Positions 37,755 through 47,315 are shown, counted from the stretch's first letter. The stretch is 64,000 bases of DNA from Neoasaia chiangmaiensis (GCF_002005465.1 NZ_CP014691.1:2382501-2446500), one strand, 5' to 3'. Notes: generated by a model from the sequence alone, not told the origin. Numbers and translations are program-made.

Positions 37755-40216
37755 TCCGCACGCAAGGCGCGTGCAGGTTCGGCGCGCGACAGGCGCAGCG
37801 TCTGGCCCAGCACCGTTAGCGTCGCGATGGCCAGCGCGCCCGCGACCGCGATCATGAATGACACCGGTCCGAGCGTGATCCGCTCGTCGAAGCCCGAGAG
37901 CCAGTCGTGCATGATTGCCCAGCCGATCGGGCAGGCGATGACGCAGGCAATGACGACCGGGCGGAGGAAATCACGCAGGAGCAGCGCGATCACCTGCCCC
38001 GACGTGGCCCCAAGGGTTTTTCGTATGCCGATCTCATGCAGTCGTCGCGCGGTGGAGAACGCGGCCAGACCATAGAGTCCAAGTGCGGCGATCACCACGG
38101 CCGCCACAGCGCCGAGGGCGAAGATGCGGCCGCGCTGCTCGTCGGCACGGAAGTAATCCTCCATGCGCTCGTTGGCGGCCTGAAAGTGGGCGGATACATC
38201 GGGCAGCACGCTCGCCCACGCGCGGTCGAGGCGGCGCTCCATCTCCTGCTCCGGCACGCCGGTGAAACGTACGGCGGGGATGGGTCCCTCGTAAGGTCTG
38301 CCCTTCAGCGGATCGTATGCAATTACGCCCGGATAGACAGGATCGCGTGGTGATCCGAAGCGCATGTCGGCAACCACGCCGACGATCGTCACATGAACCC
38401 AACGTGCATCGAGAACCTTGCCAATCGCGTCGGCGGGCGTGGCGAAGCCGAATCTCAGTGCGGCGGTCGAGTTGATTACGACATTGCCGACCGCATCGTG
38501 AACATCCTTGCCATAGGTGGGCCAGACATCCTGACCGTGGATGTCGTCGAACCATCGACCGGCGATGAGCCTCGGCCGGTAGGTGTTCCAGTATCCGCCG
38601 TCGACGACATCCCGAAGGAGGTGAACTCTTATCGTCCCGTGTGAACCAACATAGGAATAGTCACTCTGACTCGTGCTGTTCGGATTCGGCGCCAGCTTGC
38701 CGTAGGCGATGGACTGCACGCCAGCGACTAAACGCAATGCCTCACGCACTCTTCGCTGGATCGTGACGTCCTTGATTGGAATAGCCCTGCCGATCAAGAG
38801 GCCCGAGCGCGCGAACCCGCTATCGGCGCTGCGGAGAAACCCGGTCTGCCGGTGGATGACGACCATGCCGATGACGATGGTCACAGCGATGGTGAACTGT
38901 GCGATCACCAGACCGTCGCGCAGACGCGCAGCGGCCCGACCACCCGAAGGCATCTTCGCCGCTGCCAGCACCGCCGCCGGTCGCGTGCCCGAGAGCACCA
39001 GCGCCGGGTAGATCCCGCTCGCCATTCCGCAGCCGAACACGATCAGGGGCAGCACGGCAAGGACGAAGCCGTAGGGTATGGCGATGGATTCGCCCGTCAA
39101 CGTCGCGGCCTCCGGCACCAGCACTTCGCAAAGCGCGAGGCCCAGCACGCCGGAGATGGCCGTAAGCATTATCGCCTCGCCGACGAACTGCGCAAAGAGC
39201 GCGGATCGCGTGCCGCCGAGAGTCTTGCGGATCGCCATCTCCCGGGCGCGCAGCACTGAGCGCGCGGTGGAGAGGTTCACGGTATTGGCGCAGGCCAGCG
39301 CGAGCGCCAACAGCCCGACGAGTCCGATCCCGTCGATCACGTTCCGGTCGGCCCCGTTGGAGGCTTCGACAACGTTGGCATCGTAAAAACGTGCATTGCG
39401 CATCGGCACCAGATTCAGCGCAAAAGTCTCCTCAGGATGAGTGCCGAGGCTTGAATCACCGCTCCCTGATCCCGAAGCGCGACGAATGATGAAATCGCGC
39501 AGTCGGCTTTGAACAGAAACAATGTCGGAGGGGTGTCGGAGCTTGAGATAGACGGAACCGCAATCGCTGCCCCAGCTTATGAAGCAGGATCTGGTGCGCT
39601 CATCTTCCGGAGGAATCGGGATGATCATCTCCAGATCGGCGAGAAAATTCGGCCCTCGCGCTCCGTTCATGACCGCCGTGACGACATGCCTGCTGCTCAC
39701 TCCTGACCGGTCGATCGTGACCGTCCTGCCCAGCACGTCCGACGTTCCGAACAGGCGCGTGGCGGCCGCGCGCGAGAGCACCAGCCCATCCGGTCGCGTC
39801 AGTGCATCGTCCGTTCCGGCCGCCAGGCGGATGCCGAACATCCGAAGAATGGACGGGTCCGCCAGCGTTGCATCAAGGCTTGCCAGCTCGTCTTTCTGTT
39901 TGATCTGGACGTCTTCCGGCTTTATTCGAGCGGCATCCACGATCTCGGGGAAGTCCTGCCGCAGGAAGGGCAGGGCGCGGAAGGTAACGGAGTCATATTC
40001 CGCCCGCGCCGTGCCCGGCTCGGTCGAAATTCCATCGACTCGCACGAGACGGTCTACGTCCCTCAGCCCCGCGTTGTAGCTGTATTCGAACCGCACGAGC
40101 AGGGCGAGCGCGAGAAACACGCCGATGCCGAGCGCCAGACCGAACACGTTTAAACCGACGTAAAGTGGGTGACGCCGTGCCTGTCGGATGACACTGCGAA
40201 AGATTGTTGCCAGCAT
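37751..40216 (-). CDS. ABC exporter permease with duplicated MacB/FtsX domains (first copy)
   Basis: A permease of 821 residues with the same two-unit plan: LYVGLNVFGLALGIGVFLALALLVR, then STARSVLRAREMAIRKTLGGTRS, then EIGIRKTLGATSGQVIALLLR, ending LSRAEPARALRAE. It follows the ATPase gene by 14 bases. Periplasmic parts differ clearly from the other two copies (for instance VDAARIKPEDVQIKQKDE), suggesting specialisation after duplication rather than redundancy. Such duplicated orphan permeases are known from Acidobacteria and other Gram-negatives and work with a separate ATPase. Confidence 0.9.
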   Translation of the reverse strand: MLATIFRSVIRQARRHPLYVGLNVFGLALGIGVFLALALLVRFEYSYNAGLRDVDRLVRVDGISTEPGTARAEYDSVTFRALPFLRQDFPEIVDAARIKPEDVQIKQKDELASLDATLADPSILRMFGIRLAAGTDDALTRPDGLVLSRAAATRLFGTSDVLGRTVTIDRSGVSSRHVVTAVMNGARGPNFLADLEMIIPIPPEDERTRSCFISWGSDCGSVYLKLRHPSDIVSVQSRLRDFIIRRASGSGSGDSSLGTHPEETFALNLVPMRNARFYDANVVEASNGADRNVIDGIGLVGLLALALACANTVNLSTARSVLRAREMAIRKTLGGTRSALFAQFVGEAIMLTAISGVLGLALCEVLVPEAATLTGESIAIPYGFVLAVLPLIVFGCGMASGIYPALVLSGTRPAAVLAAAKMPSGGRAAARLRDGLVIAQFTIAVTIVIGMVVIHRQTGFLRSADSGFARSGLLIGRAIPIKDVTIQRRVREALRLVAGVQSIAYGKLAPNPNSTSQSDYSYVGSHGTIRVHLLRDVVDGGYWNTYRPRLIAGRWFDDIHGQDVWPTYGKDVHDAVGNVVINSTAALRFGFATPADAIGKVLDARWVHVTIVGVVADMRFGSPRDPVYPGVIAYDPLKGRPYEGPIPAVRFTGVPEQEMERRLDRAWASVLPDVSAHFQAANERMEDYFRADEQRGRIFALGAVAAVVIAALGLYGLAAFSTARRLHEIGIRKTLGATSGQVIALLLRDFLRPVVIACVIACPIGWAIMHDWLSGFDERITLGPVSFMIAVAGALAIATLTVLGQTLRLSRAEPARALRAE

Positions 40217-40230
40217 GTTCCGTTTCTCCC

Positions 40231-40914
40231 TCAGATCGCGTTGCGCACGGAGACCACGACCTGGCCGTCGAGCATGTCGATGCGGCGGCGGGCGAGGTCG
40301 GCGTGGCTGGGGGAGTGGGTGACCATGACGATGGTGGCGCCTTCGTCGTTGAGGCGCTGGAGGATATCCATCACCTGCGCGCCATTTTCGGTGTCGAGAT
40401 TGCCGGTCGGTTCGTCGGCGAGGATCAGGCGCGGCGCGCCGACGATCGCGCGGGCGATGGCGGCGCGCTGCTGCTGTCCGCCGGAAAGCTGCGACGGGTA
40501 ATGCCGCGCGCGATGCGCGATGCCAACCCGATCCATGGCATGCGCCACGCGCGTGCGGCGTTCACCTTTCGGCATGTTGCGATAGACCAGGGCAAGCTCG
40601 ATGTTTTCCTCGATCGTCAGTTCGTCGATCAGGTTGAAGCTCTGGAACACATAACCAAGATGTTCACGCCGGAATTTGGCCAGCGCCGCTTCGTTCATCG
40701 CCGTCAGTTCGTGCTCGCCGAAGCGGTATGAACCCGCCGTCGGACGGTCGATCGTGCCGAGGATGTTAAGCAGCGTGGACTTGCCGCAGCCCGACGGCCC
40801 CATGATGGCGACGAACTCGCTCGCCTCGATCCGCAGATCGATGTCGTGCAACGCCGTGGTTTCCACCTCGTCAGAGCGATAGAGGCGCTGGATGTGCGAG
40901 AGTTCGATCAGCAT
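40231..40914 (-). CDS. ABC exporter ATP-binding protein (MacB/LolD type)
   Basis: An ATPase of 227 residues. It has Walker A MGPSGCGKSTLLN, Q-loop LGYVFQSFNLI, signature [15 protein letters not shown], Walker B LILADEPTGNLDT and the H-loop His in VMVTHSP. The LDTENG sequence after Walker B is typical of mechanotransmission-type exporters. It is the only ATPase gene for three permeases in this operon, 16 bases downstream of the adaptor gene. Confidence 0.95.
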   Translation of the reverse strand: MLIELSHIQRLYRSDEVETTALHDIDLRIEASEFVAIMGPSGCGKSTLLNILGTIDRPTAGSYRFGEHELTAMNEAALAKFRREHLGYVFQSFNLIDELTIEENIELALVYRNMPKGERRTRVAHAMDRVGIAHRARHYPSQLSGGQQQRAAIARAIVGAPRLILADEPTGNLDTENGAQVMDILQRLNDEGATIVMVTHSPSHADLARRRIDMLDGQVVVSVRNAI

Positions 40915-40930
40915 GTATGGGGCCTTTCGC

Positions 40931-42253
40931 TCAGTGGACCGCGAGATGGTTGAAGTTCTTGTAGGAATTGTAGGACGAGACGATCACCCGATCGCCTTCG
41001 TGCAGGCCGCCGGTGATTTCCACCTGCTCAGGGTTACGCCGGCCTGACGTGATGCCGACGCGGTCTGCCGTATGGCCGTTCGACGCCACGACAAAGGCCG
41101 ACGAGCCGCCACTGGCTTCCAGCCACGCCCCGTTCGGCAGCACGAGCGCACGGTGCGTTTCGCCCAGCGTAATGCGCAGATCCACGCTCTCGCCGCGACG
41201 CAAGCCGCCCGGGGGCGCTCTGTCGAAGGTCAGTTCGGCGCGGAACTGACCGTTCGTCACCTGCGGATGGACACGCGAGACGGTCATGGGAATTTTCGTG
41301 TCGCCGAGATCGGCCTCCGCGCGCTCGCCCACGGCGACACGACCGAGATAGAATTCGTCGATATCCGCATCGAGCCGATACAGGCCCTCACTGTCGATCT
41401 GCCCGATCTTGTCGCCTGCCTTGAGCGACTGCCCCGGCTGAAGGTCGAAGTTGGTGAGCCGCCCCGGCAACGGTGCGCGGAGGACGAGAGCGCCAAGACT
41501 GGCCTCGACCACGTCGAGATTGGAGCGCAGACGCTGCGCTTCCTCGTCGATTTCCGCGCCTTGGCGATCCGCCACCTTGCGATCCTGCGTCAGCGCGCCC
41601 TCAAGACGTTTGAGACGCTGGGCGTAGTAATCCGCTTCGTCGCGATAGGATTGGACATTCGCCTCGGATTCAAAGCCCTGTCCGTGCAGTTGTTCACGGA
41701 TCGAAAGCTCGCGCTGCGCCTTGAGGAGATTGTAGCGCGCTTCCGCCAGTTGCGTCTCTTCGGTGGTGCGCGTCTGCTGCAACGTCAGGCGCTGCGCGCT
41801 GACCGCGCCGAGCTGGCTTGCGATCTGCGCTTCGCGCGAGGTGACGTCCAGTTGCAGTTGCGGGTTCGTCAGGCGGGCGAGGATATCGCCCTTTTTCACG
41901 AGGGCACCGTCCCGTGCGACCACCTCGGCCACTTCGCCCCCCTGCACGGCGTCGATGAAGGTGACGTTCAGCGGCGCGACCGTCGCACGGACCGGCAGAT
42001 AATCGAGAAACGGTGCGGACGTGACCGTTGCCGTCGACAATTGGTCACGCGGCACGGACAGCGTGCCGGATGCTGGCACAAGCCGCCACCCGGCCACAAG
42101 CAACGCCACGATCGCGACGGGCGCGCCGTAACGCAAGGCGCGGCGAACCACAATCCTGCGTTTCGACGGCCGCACGGCCCGATCCATGCCGCTGCCCAGG
42201 GCGGAACGTGGCGTGTCGGCAACGGAAAGGCTGCTGGCGACCGGTCGATCCAT
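40931..42253 (-). CDS. HlyD/MacA-type periplasmic adaptor protein
   Basis: A membrane fusion protein of 440 residues. A single N-terminal transmembrane segment (GAPVAIVALLVAGWRLV, about residues 43-60) anchors it. The lipoyl half-motifs are EVVARDGALVKKGDILARL and LRAPLPGRLTNFDLQPGQSLKAGDKIG, separated by a long coiled-coil hairpin (about 130-250), then beta-barrel and membrane-proximal domains. It links the permeases to the TolC-type channel. It is the first gene of the exporter operon, opposite the response-regulator gene across 193 bases. Confidence 0.92.
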   Translation of the reverse strand: MDRPVASSLSVADTPRSALGSGMDRAVRPSKRRIVVRRALRYGAPVAIVALLVAGWRLVPASGTLSVPRDQLSTATVTSAPFLDYLPVRATVAPLNVTFIDAVQGGEVAEVVARDGALVKKGDILARLTNPQLQLDVTSREAQIASQLGAVSAQRLTLQQTRTTEETQLAEARYNLLKAQRELSIREQLHGQGFESEANVQSYRDEADYYAQRLKRLEGALTQDRKVADRQGAEIDEEAQRLRSNLDVVEASLGALVLRAPLPGRLTNFDLQPGQSLKAGDKIGQIDSEGLYRLDADIDEFYLGRVAVGERAEADLGDTKIPMTVSRVHPQVTNGQFRAELTFDRAPPGGLRRGESVDLRITLGETHRALVLPNGAWLEASGGSSAFVVASNGHTADRVGITSGRRNPEQVEITGGLHEGDRVIVSSYNSYKNFNHLAVH

Positions 42254-42359
42254 ACGCTGTTTCTCCTTTGGGAAAACAGTGTATCATGATGAAGACAAAC
42301 ATTAGATTGTTGATAAGAAACGACTATTTGCACGCGCGCCATTTCGGCATGTTCGAAAT

Positions 42360-42402
42360 CGGACACGCTGTCCGGAAGCGGACACCTTCGGACGCTGTGT
42401 CA
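42360..42402. promoter_or_regulatory. Array of CGGACA/TGTCCG operator half-sites
   Basis: Between the divergent adaptor and response-regulator genes are CGGACA at 42360-42365, TGTCCG at 42369-42374, CGGACA at 42379-42384 and CGGACG at 42389-42394, followed by a looser TGTGTC at about 42397. The middle pair forms a perfect 16-bp palindrome TGTCCG-GAAG-CGGACA. Starts are 9, 10 and 10 bases apart, close to one helical turn. This is a likely binding array for the adjacent response regulator. Confidence 0.7.
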
Positions 42403-42446
42403 AGAGGAAAACGGATGGGTAATGTAACGAATCGAGCAGAGCCCTG

Positions 42447-43631
42447 ATGTCGCAGCCTGATGCCAAGCCGCTTCTGCTGTTTGTAGATGACGATCCCGAT
42501 ATTCAATCAGCCGCCCGCCTGCTGTTCAGGCATCGCAGGCTGGAAATCGTGTGCGCCAATGACGCACAATCCGCGCTGACGCAGCTTGCGACGCATGCGG
42601 TCGATCTCGTGCTGCTCGACCTCAATTACAGCAGAGGGGCAACGAGCGGCGCCGAGGGACTGACGCTGCTGAAGGACATGCTCGTTCTGCGTCCTGAGTT
42701 GCCCGTTGTGGTCGTGACAGGGCACAGTGGTGTCACGATTGCTGTCGAGGCGATGCGGGCCGGCGCGCGCGATTTCGTCATGAAGCCGTGGCACAACGAT
42801 CGTCTGGCGACGCTGATCGAGAAGTTGCTTGCAGGCCGGACAACCGGGCGCGAGACGGCGGGTGAGCCTGCCATGATCGTGGCCTCAGCGGCGCTGGGGC
42901 GGATCGTCGGGGAGGCGGATCGCCTTGCGCCGACGCGGGCGCCGATCGTCATCTGCGGCCCACCGGGAAGTGGAAAGACGCTTCTGGCGCGGCGTATTCT
43001 TGCCCTGTCTCGCGATGCGGGGAGTGAAACTCTGATCCGTGCGGAAGAATGCGACACATTGCCCGAGGAACATGGGAACTGGCTGATCCGGGACGTCGAG
43101 ACGCTAACGCCGACGATCCAGCGTCGGCTGGCTGACAGCCTCGAGAGAGTCAATCCGCCGCGCGTCATCGCAGTTTCATCTCTTGATCGGAATGTTCTGG
43201 AGGCGCGACTTGACCCCAGACTGATGCTTCACCTCGGCATGGTGGTCTTGACCATACCGCCCCTGGATCGAAGACCTGATGACATCGTCGCCTTGGTCAC
43301 CCATTTCTCGCATTATTTCGCCACCCGTCACGGCCTGCCCGAGCCTGACGTGGACGACGTCTGTCTCGCGTCCCTGAAAGCGGCGGTCTGGCCCCAGAAT
43401 GTGCGATCCCTTCGCGCCACGGTTGAGCGCGCAGTTTTGACGGGGACCTGGCACGTTCCTTCCTGCGAGCGGCATGGGAGCGCAGATGGTCCGGCGACGC
43501 TTCATGATACGGAACGCATGCTCGTCGAAACGGCGCTGCGCAAGCATGGCTTCAATGTCACACAGGCCGCGCGGGAGTTGGGGCTGACACGCCCGGCGTT
43601 GTATCGCCGGATGGCACGGTACGGGCTATAG
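42447..43631 (+). CDS. NtrC-like response regulator with a degenerate AAA+ domain
   Basis: A regulator of 394 residues. The receiver domain has VDDDPD with acidic pocket, the phospho-accepting Asp in VLLDLNYS and the Lys in DFVMKPW. A shortened AAA+ domain with Walker A CGPPGSGKTLLARRIL follows, and then a Fis-type helix-turn-helix (VTQAARELGLTRPALYRRM). The GAFTGA loop that contacts sigma-54 is absent, and about 40 residues normally around it are missing. It therefore probably does not open sigma-54 promoters but may act as a conventional activator or repressor. It is followed directly (TAG then ATG) by its kinase gene and divergent from the exporter it probably controls. Confidence 0.9.
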   Translation: MSQPDAKPLLLFVDDDPDIQSAARLLFRHRRLEIVCANDAQSALTQLATHAVDLVLLDLNYSRGATSGAEGLTLLKDMLVLRPELPVVVVTGHSGVTIAVEAMRAGARDFVMKPWHNDRLATLIEKLLAGRTTGRETAGEPAMIVASAALGRIVGEADRLAPTRAPIVICGPPGSGKTLLARRILALSRDAGSETLIRAEECDTLPEEHGNWLIRDVETLTPTIQRRLADSLERVNPPRVIAVSSLDRNVLEARLDPRLMLHLGMVVLTIPPLDRRPDDIVALVTHFSHYFATRHGLPEPDVDDVCLASLKAAVWPQNVRSLRATVERAVLTGTWHVPSCERHGSADGPATLHDTERMLVETALRKHGFNVTQAARELGLTRPALYRRMARYGL

Positions 43632-44837
43632 ATGCGCGTCGTTCTCGCCACATTGGCAAAAGTGGCAGGCATCGTCGCAGCTTGTTGTCTGGCGAGGCCC
43701 GTTTGGCAGAACGGATTTTTCGCGACGGCCGTGCTTCTCGTCTGTGTCGCCGTATTTTGCATGGCCTCGCTTATCGCAACGCAGCTTGAGCTGCTGCGCC
43801 GTGCTCAGCGTAAGGAACCATCCGTCGTGCGGCCTGTCGGGCGCGAAACGCTGCGCAATCGCGCTCTTCTCGATCATGCGCCGGTGCCCCTGCTGTTTCA
43901 GCAGACCGACGGCACGCTTCACGCCGCCAATCGGGCGGCGCGCCGCCTGTTCGAGACGGAAGGACGGCTGATTGCGCCGCCTCCGGCGCTTCTTGCCGTC
44001 ATCGAACCTGACAAAAGCGCATCCGAGCATGCTGTCATCCGACTGCCTTCATCCGGCGGCTCATCGCGTGTCTATGCGGTGTCGGTCGGACAGGGCGGTG
44101 GTGCTGGCGGGATCGTCGCTTATCTGGCGTTGATGGATGTCGAGGCGAGCATAAACGCCGCCGAGGCACAGGCGCTTCGCGAGCTGCTCCAGATTCTCAG
44201 CCATGAGATCATGAACTCTCTGACGCCGATCGTCTCCCTCTCGGCGACGGCGGCGGAATTGTTCAGCGAAGTTCCGACGCGTGAGACGGGGCTGATGATC
44301 GGCGAGGCACTCGCGACGATCAGGCGACGCGCCGATGGGCTGGATCGGTTCGTGCGCGGCTATCGCGATCTTGCGCGTCTGCCTGCACCGGACCTGCAGC
44401 CGGTCGATCTTGGGGAACTGCTACGCGAGACGGCGCGACTTTTCGATGCCCGATGGGCTGGACGTGTGGCGCTTGAGCTTGCGTTGCCGCCGAAACGGAT
44501 CATGGTCAGGCTGGACCGGGGGCAGATGGAGCAGGCGCTGCTCAATCTTCTGAACAACGGGGCGGAAGCTGCTTTGGAGCATCCTGCGCCGCGCATACAA
44601 CTCGCCGGGGCATGGATTGACGGTGCCATTCAAATCACGGTGCACGATAATGGCAGTGGCATCGACGCGGCCCAACGCAAGCGTATTTTCGAGCCTTTCG
44701 TTTCCTTCAAGGCGAACGGAAACGGGATCGGGCTCAGTCTCGCACGGCAGATCGTGCGGGGACATGGCGGGGCGCTCATTCTGGAAGACGAAATGGCGCT
44801 CGGACCATGGACAACAGGATTATGTATCCGACTGTGA
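43632..44837 (+). CDS. Sensor histidine kinase
   Basis: A kinase of 401 residues. Two N-terminal transmembrane segments (about 4-22 and 28-48) have almost no periplasmic loop between them. A PAS-like domain (LLDHAPVPLLFQQTDGTLHAANRAA) follows, then the phospho-acceptor His in LSHEIMNSLTPI. The ATPase N, G1 and G2 boxes are NLLNNGAEA, DNGSGID and NGIGLSLARQIV. With so little periplasmic sequence it probably senses membrane stress or a membrane-embedded signal. It starts at the base after the response-regulator stop codon, so expression is coupled. Confidence 0.93.
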   Translation: MRVVLATLAKVAGIVAACCLARPVWQNGFFATAVLLVCVAVFCMASLIATQLELLRRAQRKEPSVVRPVGRETLRNRALLDHAPVPLLFQQTDGTLHAANRAARRLFETEGRLIAPPPALLAVIEPDKSASEHAVIRLPSSGGSSRVYAVSVGQGGGAGGIVAYLALMDVEASINAAEAQALRELLQILSHEIMNSLTPIVSLSATAAELFSEVPTRETGLMIGEALATIRRRADGLDRFVRGYRDLARLPAPDLQPVDLGELLRETARLFDARWAGRVALELALPPKRIMVRLDRGQMEQALLNLLNNGAEAALEHPAPRIQLAGAWIDGAIQITVHDNGSGIDAAQRKRIFEPFVSFKANGNGIGLSLARQIVRGHGGALILEDEMALGPWTTGLCIRL

Positions 44838-44882
44838 GAACGGCTCGGATAATCTTGGATGAGGGCGTAGATAGACGCGCAT

Positions 44883-45674
44883 CTACTGGCTTTTGAGCAC
44901 AGTCCCCGAGCTTCCGTCGCCCAGCACAGCATCCCAAAGCGGTTTCTCCATAAACCGACCATCGGGAGTGCGAGGACTACAGCGCCATCCCGTGACGGAC
45001 CAATGGTAAGGCATATATATTCCTGGTGTCGGGCCGCATTGTGGAGCGTCTGTTACCAGCCGGATATGATCCGCCGGTATCTTCAGTGCCGCATAGGTCT
45101 TTTGCATCCAGCCTGCGCTCACTTCCCGCGCAGCATACATACCCCACCAGTGATCGGCTGGGGTCGCTGACGGTTCGGAGAGCCATGCCGCTATCGAGCC
45201 TGTTGCGTCATAATGGTCCCATGGGCTGGAAAGCAGGATCACCCGCGCCATAGTGAGGTGTTTGGCAAGATAGGCAACGAGACCAGATCCTTGCGAAAAA
45301 CCAGACACTGCGAATGCTTTCCAGCGGGGAGCGCCGTCATCGAGATAGCTGTCCCAATGTTCCGACGGAAATGTGCGGTTCAGATAGTTCAGCATTGATG
45401 ACGTGCGAGCTACCAACGCCTCGGGAGGCACGATCTCCAGTCCTTTCATCAGTGAGCCGCCGAAGACCTTCGCCTGCCGGTATTTCGAGAAACACGGATC
45501 CATTGAGGCATTACACAGTACTGTTCCGGCCGGGTTATAAACGTAATCGATCGTAAGAACACGATAGTGCTGTGCCAAGGCCTCCATCAAAAACGGCCGG
45601 CTCGGCGCGTTCCTCAACGACGATGCGCTTTCGAAGAATACCAGGAGGCGATCGTACTGGTTGCTGTCGCCCAT
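44883..45674 (-). pseudogene. 5'-truncated alpha/beta-hydrolase-like gene
   Basis: A protein of 263 residues with the nucleophile elbow VSGFSQGSGLVAYLA. It resembles a small family of secreted-type alpha/beta hydrolases of unknown substrate (the BPSS1187 group, from memory). The same reading frame stays open and protein-like upstream to about 45798 (DGDFLPPGNTLGRAHPMG) without an ATG, and then meets a stop beside the divergent gene at 45804. The natural N-terminus, including any signal peptide, therefore seems lost. It may still be made from the ATG at 45674, but function is doubtful. Confidence 0.6.
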
Positions 45675-45803
45675 AGGATGCGCTCGTCCCAGCGTGTTTC
45701 CGGGAGGCAGAAAGTCTCCGTCATGTCGAACCGAGAGTGCCGAAATTGCTTCATGTCGGTCGCCGTCGCACGGTAGGATTCGGAGCCGTTGACAGGATGA
45801 TCC

Positions 45804-47192
45804 ATGGCCTCACATGAACTCTCGGGACTGATTCGCTATCTCGATCAGGAAGATTGGCAGGACTGCTTTGCCGAAGTGCTTGACGATCACATCGTTCCGG
45901 CACTGGAAGCGGGCGACATCGCGTTCGAGGATCTGGCGGAGATGATCGGCCCCGACGTCGCCATGACGCTGTGGGGCTGCGCCTTCGAGGATTTTCTCGG
46001 GCAGGACTGGGATAACGGCCGGAATTTCATCGATGTCTATCTGAAGCGGCGAGGCTGGAAAGAGGGGCCGCGCAACAGTGCCTACATGCGGGCACTGAAA
46101 ACCTCGGTCATGAGCCTGTATGAAGTCTCGGATATCGTGCCCGGCAAGAGCCTGATGGCGCGCGACCTGCTGCAGGGTGGTGATCCGGTTCTGGTGCAGG
46201 AGGGCACGGCCACCCGGACGCTGAAACCGTGGGATAGGATCGCTGCCCGTCTCGTCCCGTCGGATGGAAAGATGATCCTGGCGGGCGGGCTGTTGCCCTA
46301 TTCCTCGGCAGCCTGCGAGGATCTGTCGGCGTCTTTTTACGAGGCCTTGCGCAAGCGTCGCGGCAAGGCGGCTTTCCCGAAGCTGGATACGGAGACGCTG
46401 CGTGAACTTGCGCCGGCCTTCACGCTGACCTGGTTGTTCCGGACTATGGAAGATATGGCCCGGCAGATGGAGGGGACGTCTCATCTCCTCTTCAACAGTG
46501 ACGGTGACGAGCTTCTGTTCCATAAAATTCGCTACCCGCTTGCGAAAGGAGTGACGCAGAAGGCCGTTGTAGCAGTGCTGGATGCTGTCCCGAATCTGCG
46601 GCCGGAGAGCCGGACGTTCTGGAACTGGCTGGAAAACCATCAGGGGCCAAAGAAGGCGTTCCGGCCGCAGGGGCGGGCTAAGGAAGGGCTTTCCCTGACC
46701 AGTGAGATGGATGACGGTACAACGGTGCTGGGCACGCTGGAACTGAAGGGGCGGCAGCTTCTTGTCGGGGTCAACTCGCGGGAACGGGCGGTGCGTGCAC
46801 AGGCGATGTTGGCCGAGGTGCTGGGCGGTCTGCTCGGGACGCCGCTGACGCAGATCATGACGCCCGACCAAGCGCTGGCCGAACGGGACGCACGGCACGA
46901 TCCGGAAAATGATCGGGAAGCGCTGGGCCTTTCGTCGGAGGACGAGGCGCGGCTCATCGGTGAGGCGATGGAGCGTCATTACCGGCAGGTGCTGAACGAG
47001 GCTGTGCCCGCCCTCGGAGACGTCACGCCGCGCCAGGCGGCGCGCACGGCCGCCGGTCGGGAAAAGCTTGTCGCATGGCTCAAATCTCTGGAGAACAACG
47101 CCGCGAGGGTCGGGGACGGACAGCGCGGCATGGCCGCCTATGATTTCACCTGGATGTGGCAGGAACTCGGCGTTGCGAAACTCAGGAAATAG
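45804..47192 (+). CDS. Conserved-looking hypothetical protein with a DUF2384-like C-terminus
   Basis: A soluble protein of 462 residues with no transmembrane segment or signal peptide. I do not recognise the first 390 residues, which are acidic at the N-terminus (YLDQEDWQDCFAEVLDDHI). The last 75 residues (HYRQVLNEAVPALGDVTPRQAARTAAGREKL, ending YDFTWMWQELG) look like the short helical module found after SEC-C or DUF2384/MbcA-ParS segments. AGGA lies six bases before the ATG. It stands alone between two minus-strand genes. Function is unknown; the tail is shared with some antitoxins but no toxin gene is adjacent. Confidence 0.75.
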   Translation: MASHELSGLIRYLDQEDWQDCFAEVLDDHIVPALEAGDIAFEDLAEMIGPDVAMTLWGCAFEDFLGQDWDNGRNFIDVYLKRRGWKEGPRNSAYMRALKTSVMSLYEVSDIVPGKSLMARDLLQGGDPVLVQEGTATRTLKPWDRIAARLVPSDGKMILAGGLLPYSSAACEDLSASFYEALRKRRGKAAFPKLDTETLRELAPAFTLTWLFRTMEDMARQMEGTSHLLFNSDGDELLFHKIRYPLAKGVTQKAVVAVLDAVPNLRPESRTFWNWLENHQGPKKAFRPQGRAKEGLSLTSEMDDGTTVLGTLELKGRQLLVGVNSRERAVRAQAMLAEVLGGLLGTPLTQIMTPDQALAERDARHDPENDREALGLSSEDEARLIGEAMERHYRQVLNEAVPALGDVTPRQAARTAAGREKLVAWLKSLENNAARVGDGQRGMAAYDFTWMWQELGVAKLRK

Positions 47193-47315
47193 GCTGCTTT
47201 CGCGCTATTGCAGCCTTACAACCGCCCGTTGTTTCGACAAAAGCACAAACTTATCGGTGCGCACGAAATAATGCTGTTACGTCTGCGATGATCACAACGA
47301 ACACGCTTACGGCCC

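Noticed and set aside
41072-42289. Plus-strand frame of about 405 codons opposite the adaptor gene
   Set aside because: The minus strand carries a complete HlyD-type protein. The plus frame has no initiation signal and low-complexity composition.
45810-46979. Minus-strand frame of about 389 codons opposite the unknown protein at 45804
   Set aside because: I weighed both strands. The plus frame has a ribosome-binding site and a C-terminal module I recognise; the minus frame is His-, Arg- and Pro-rich with neither.
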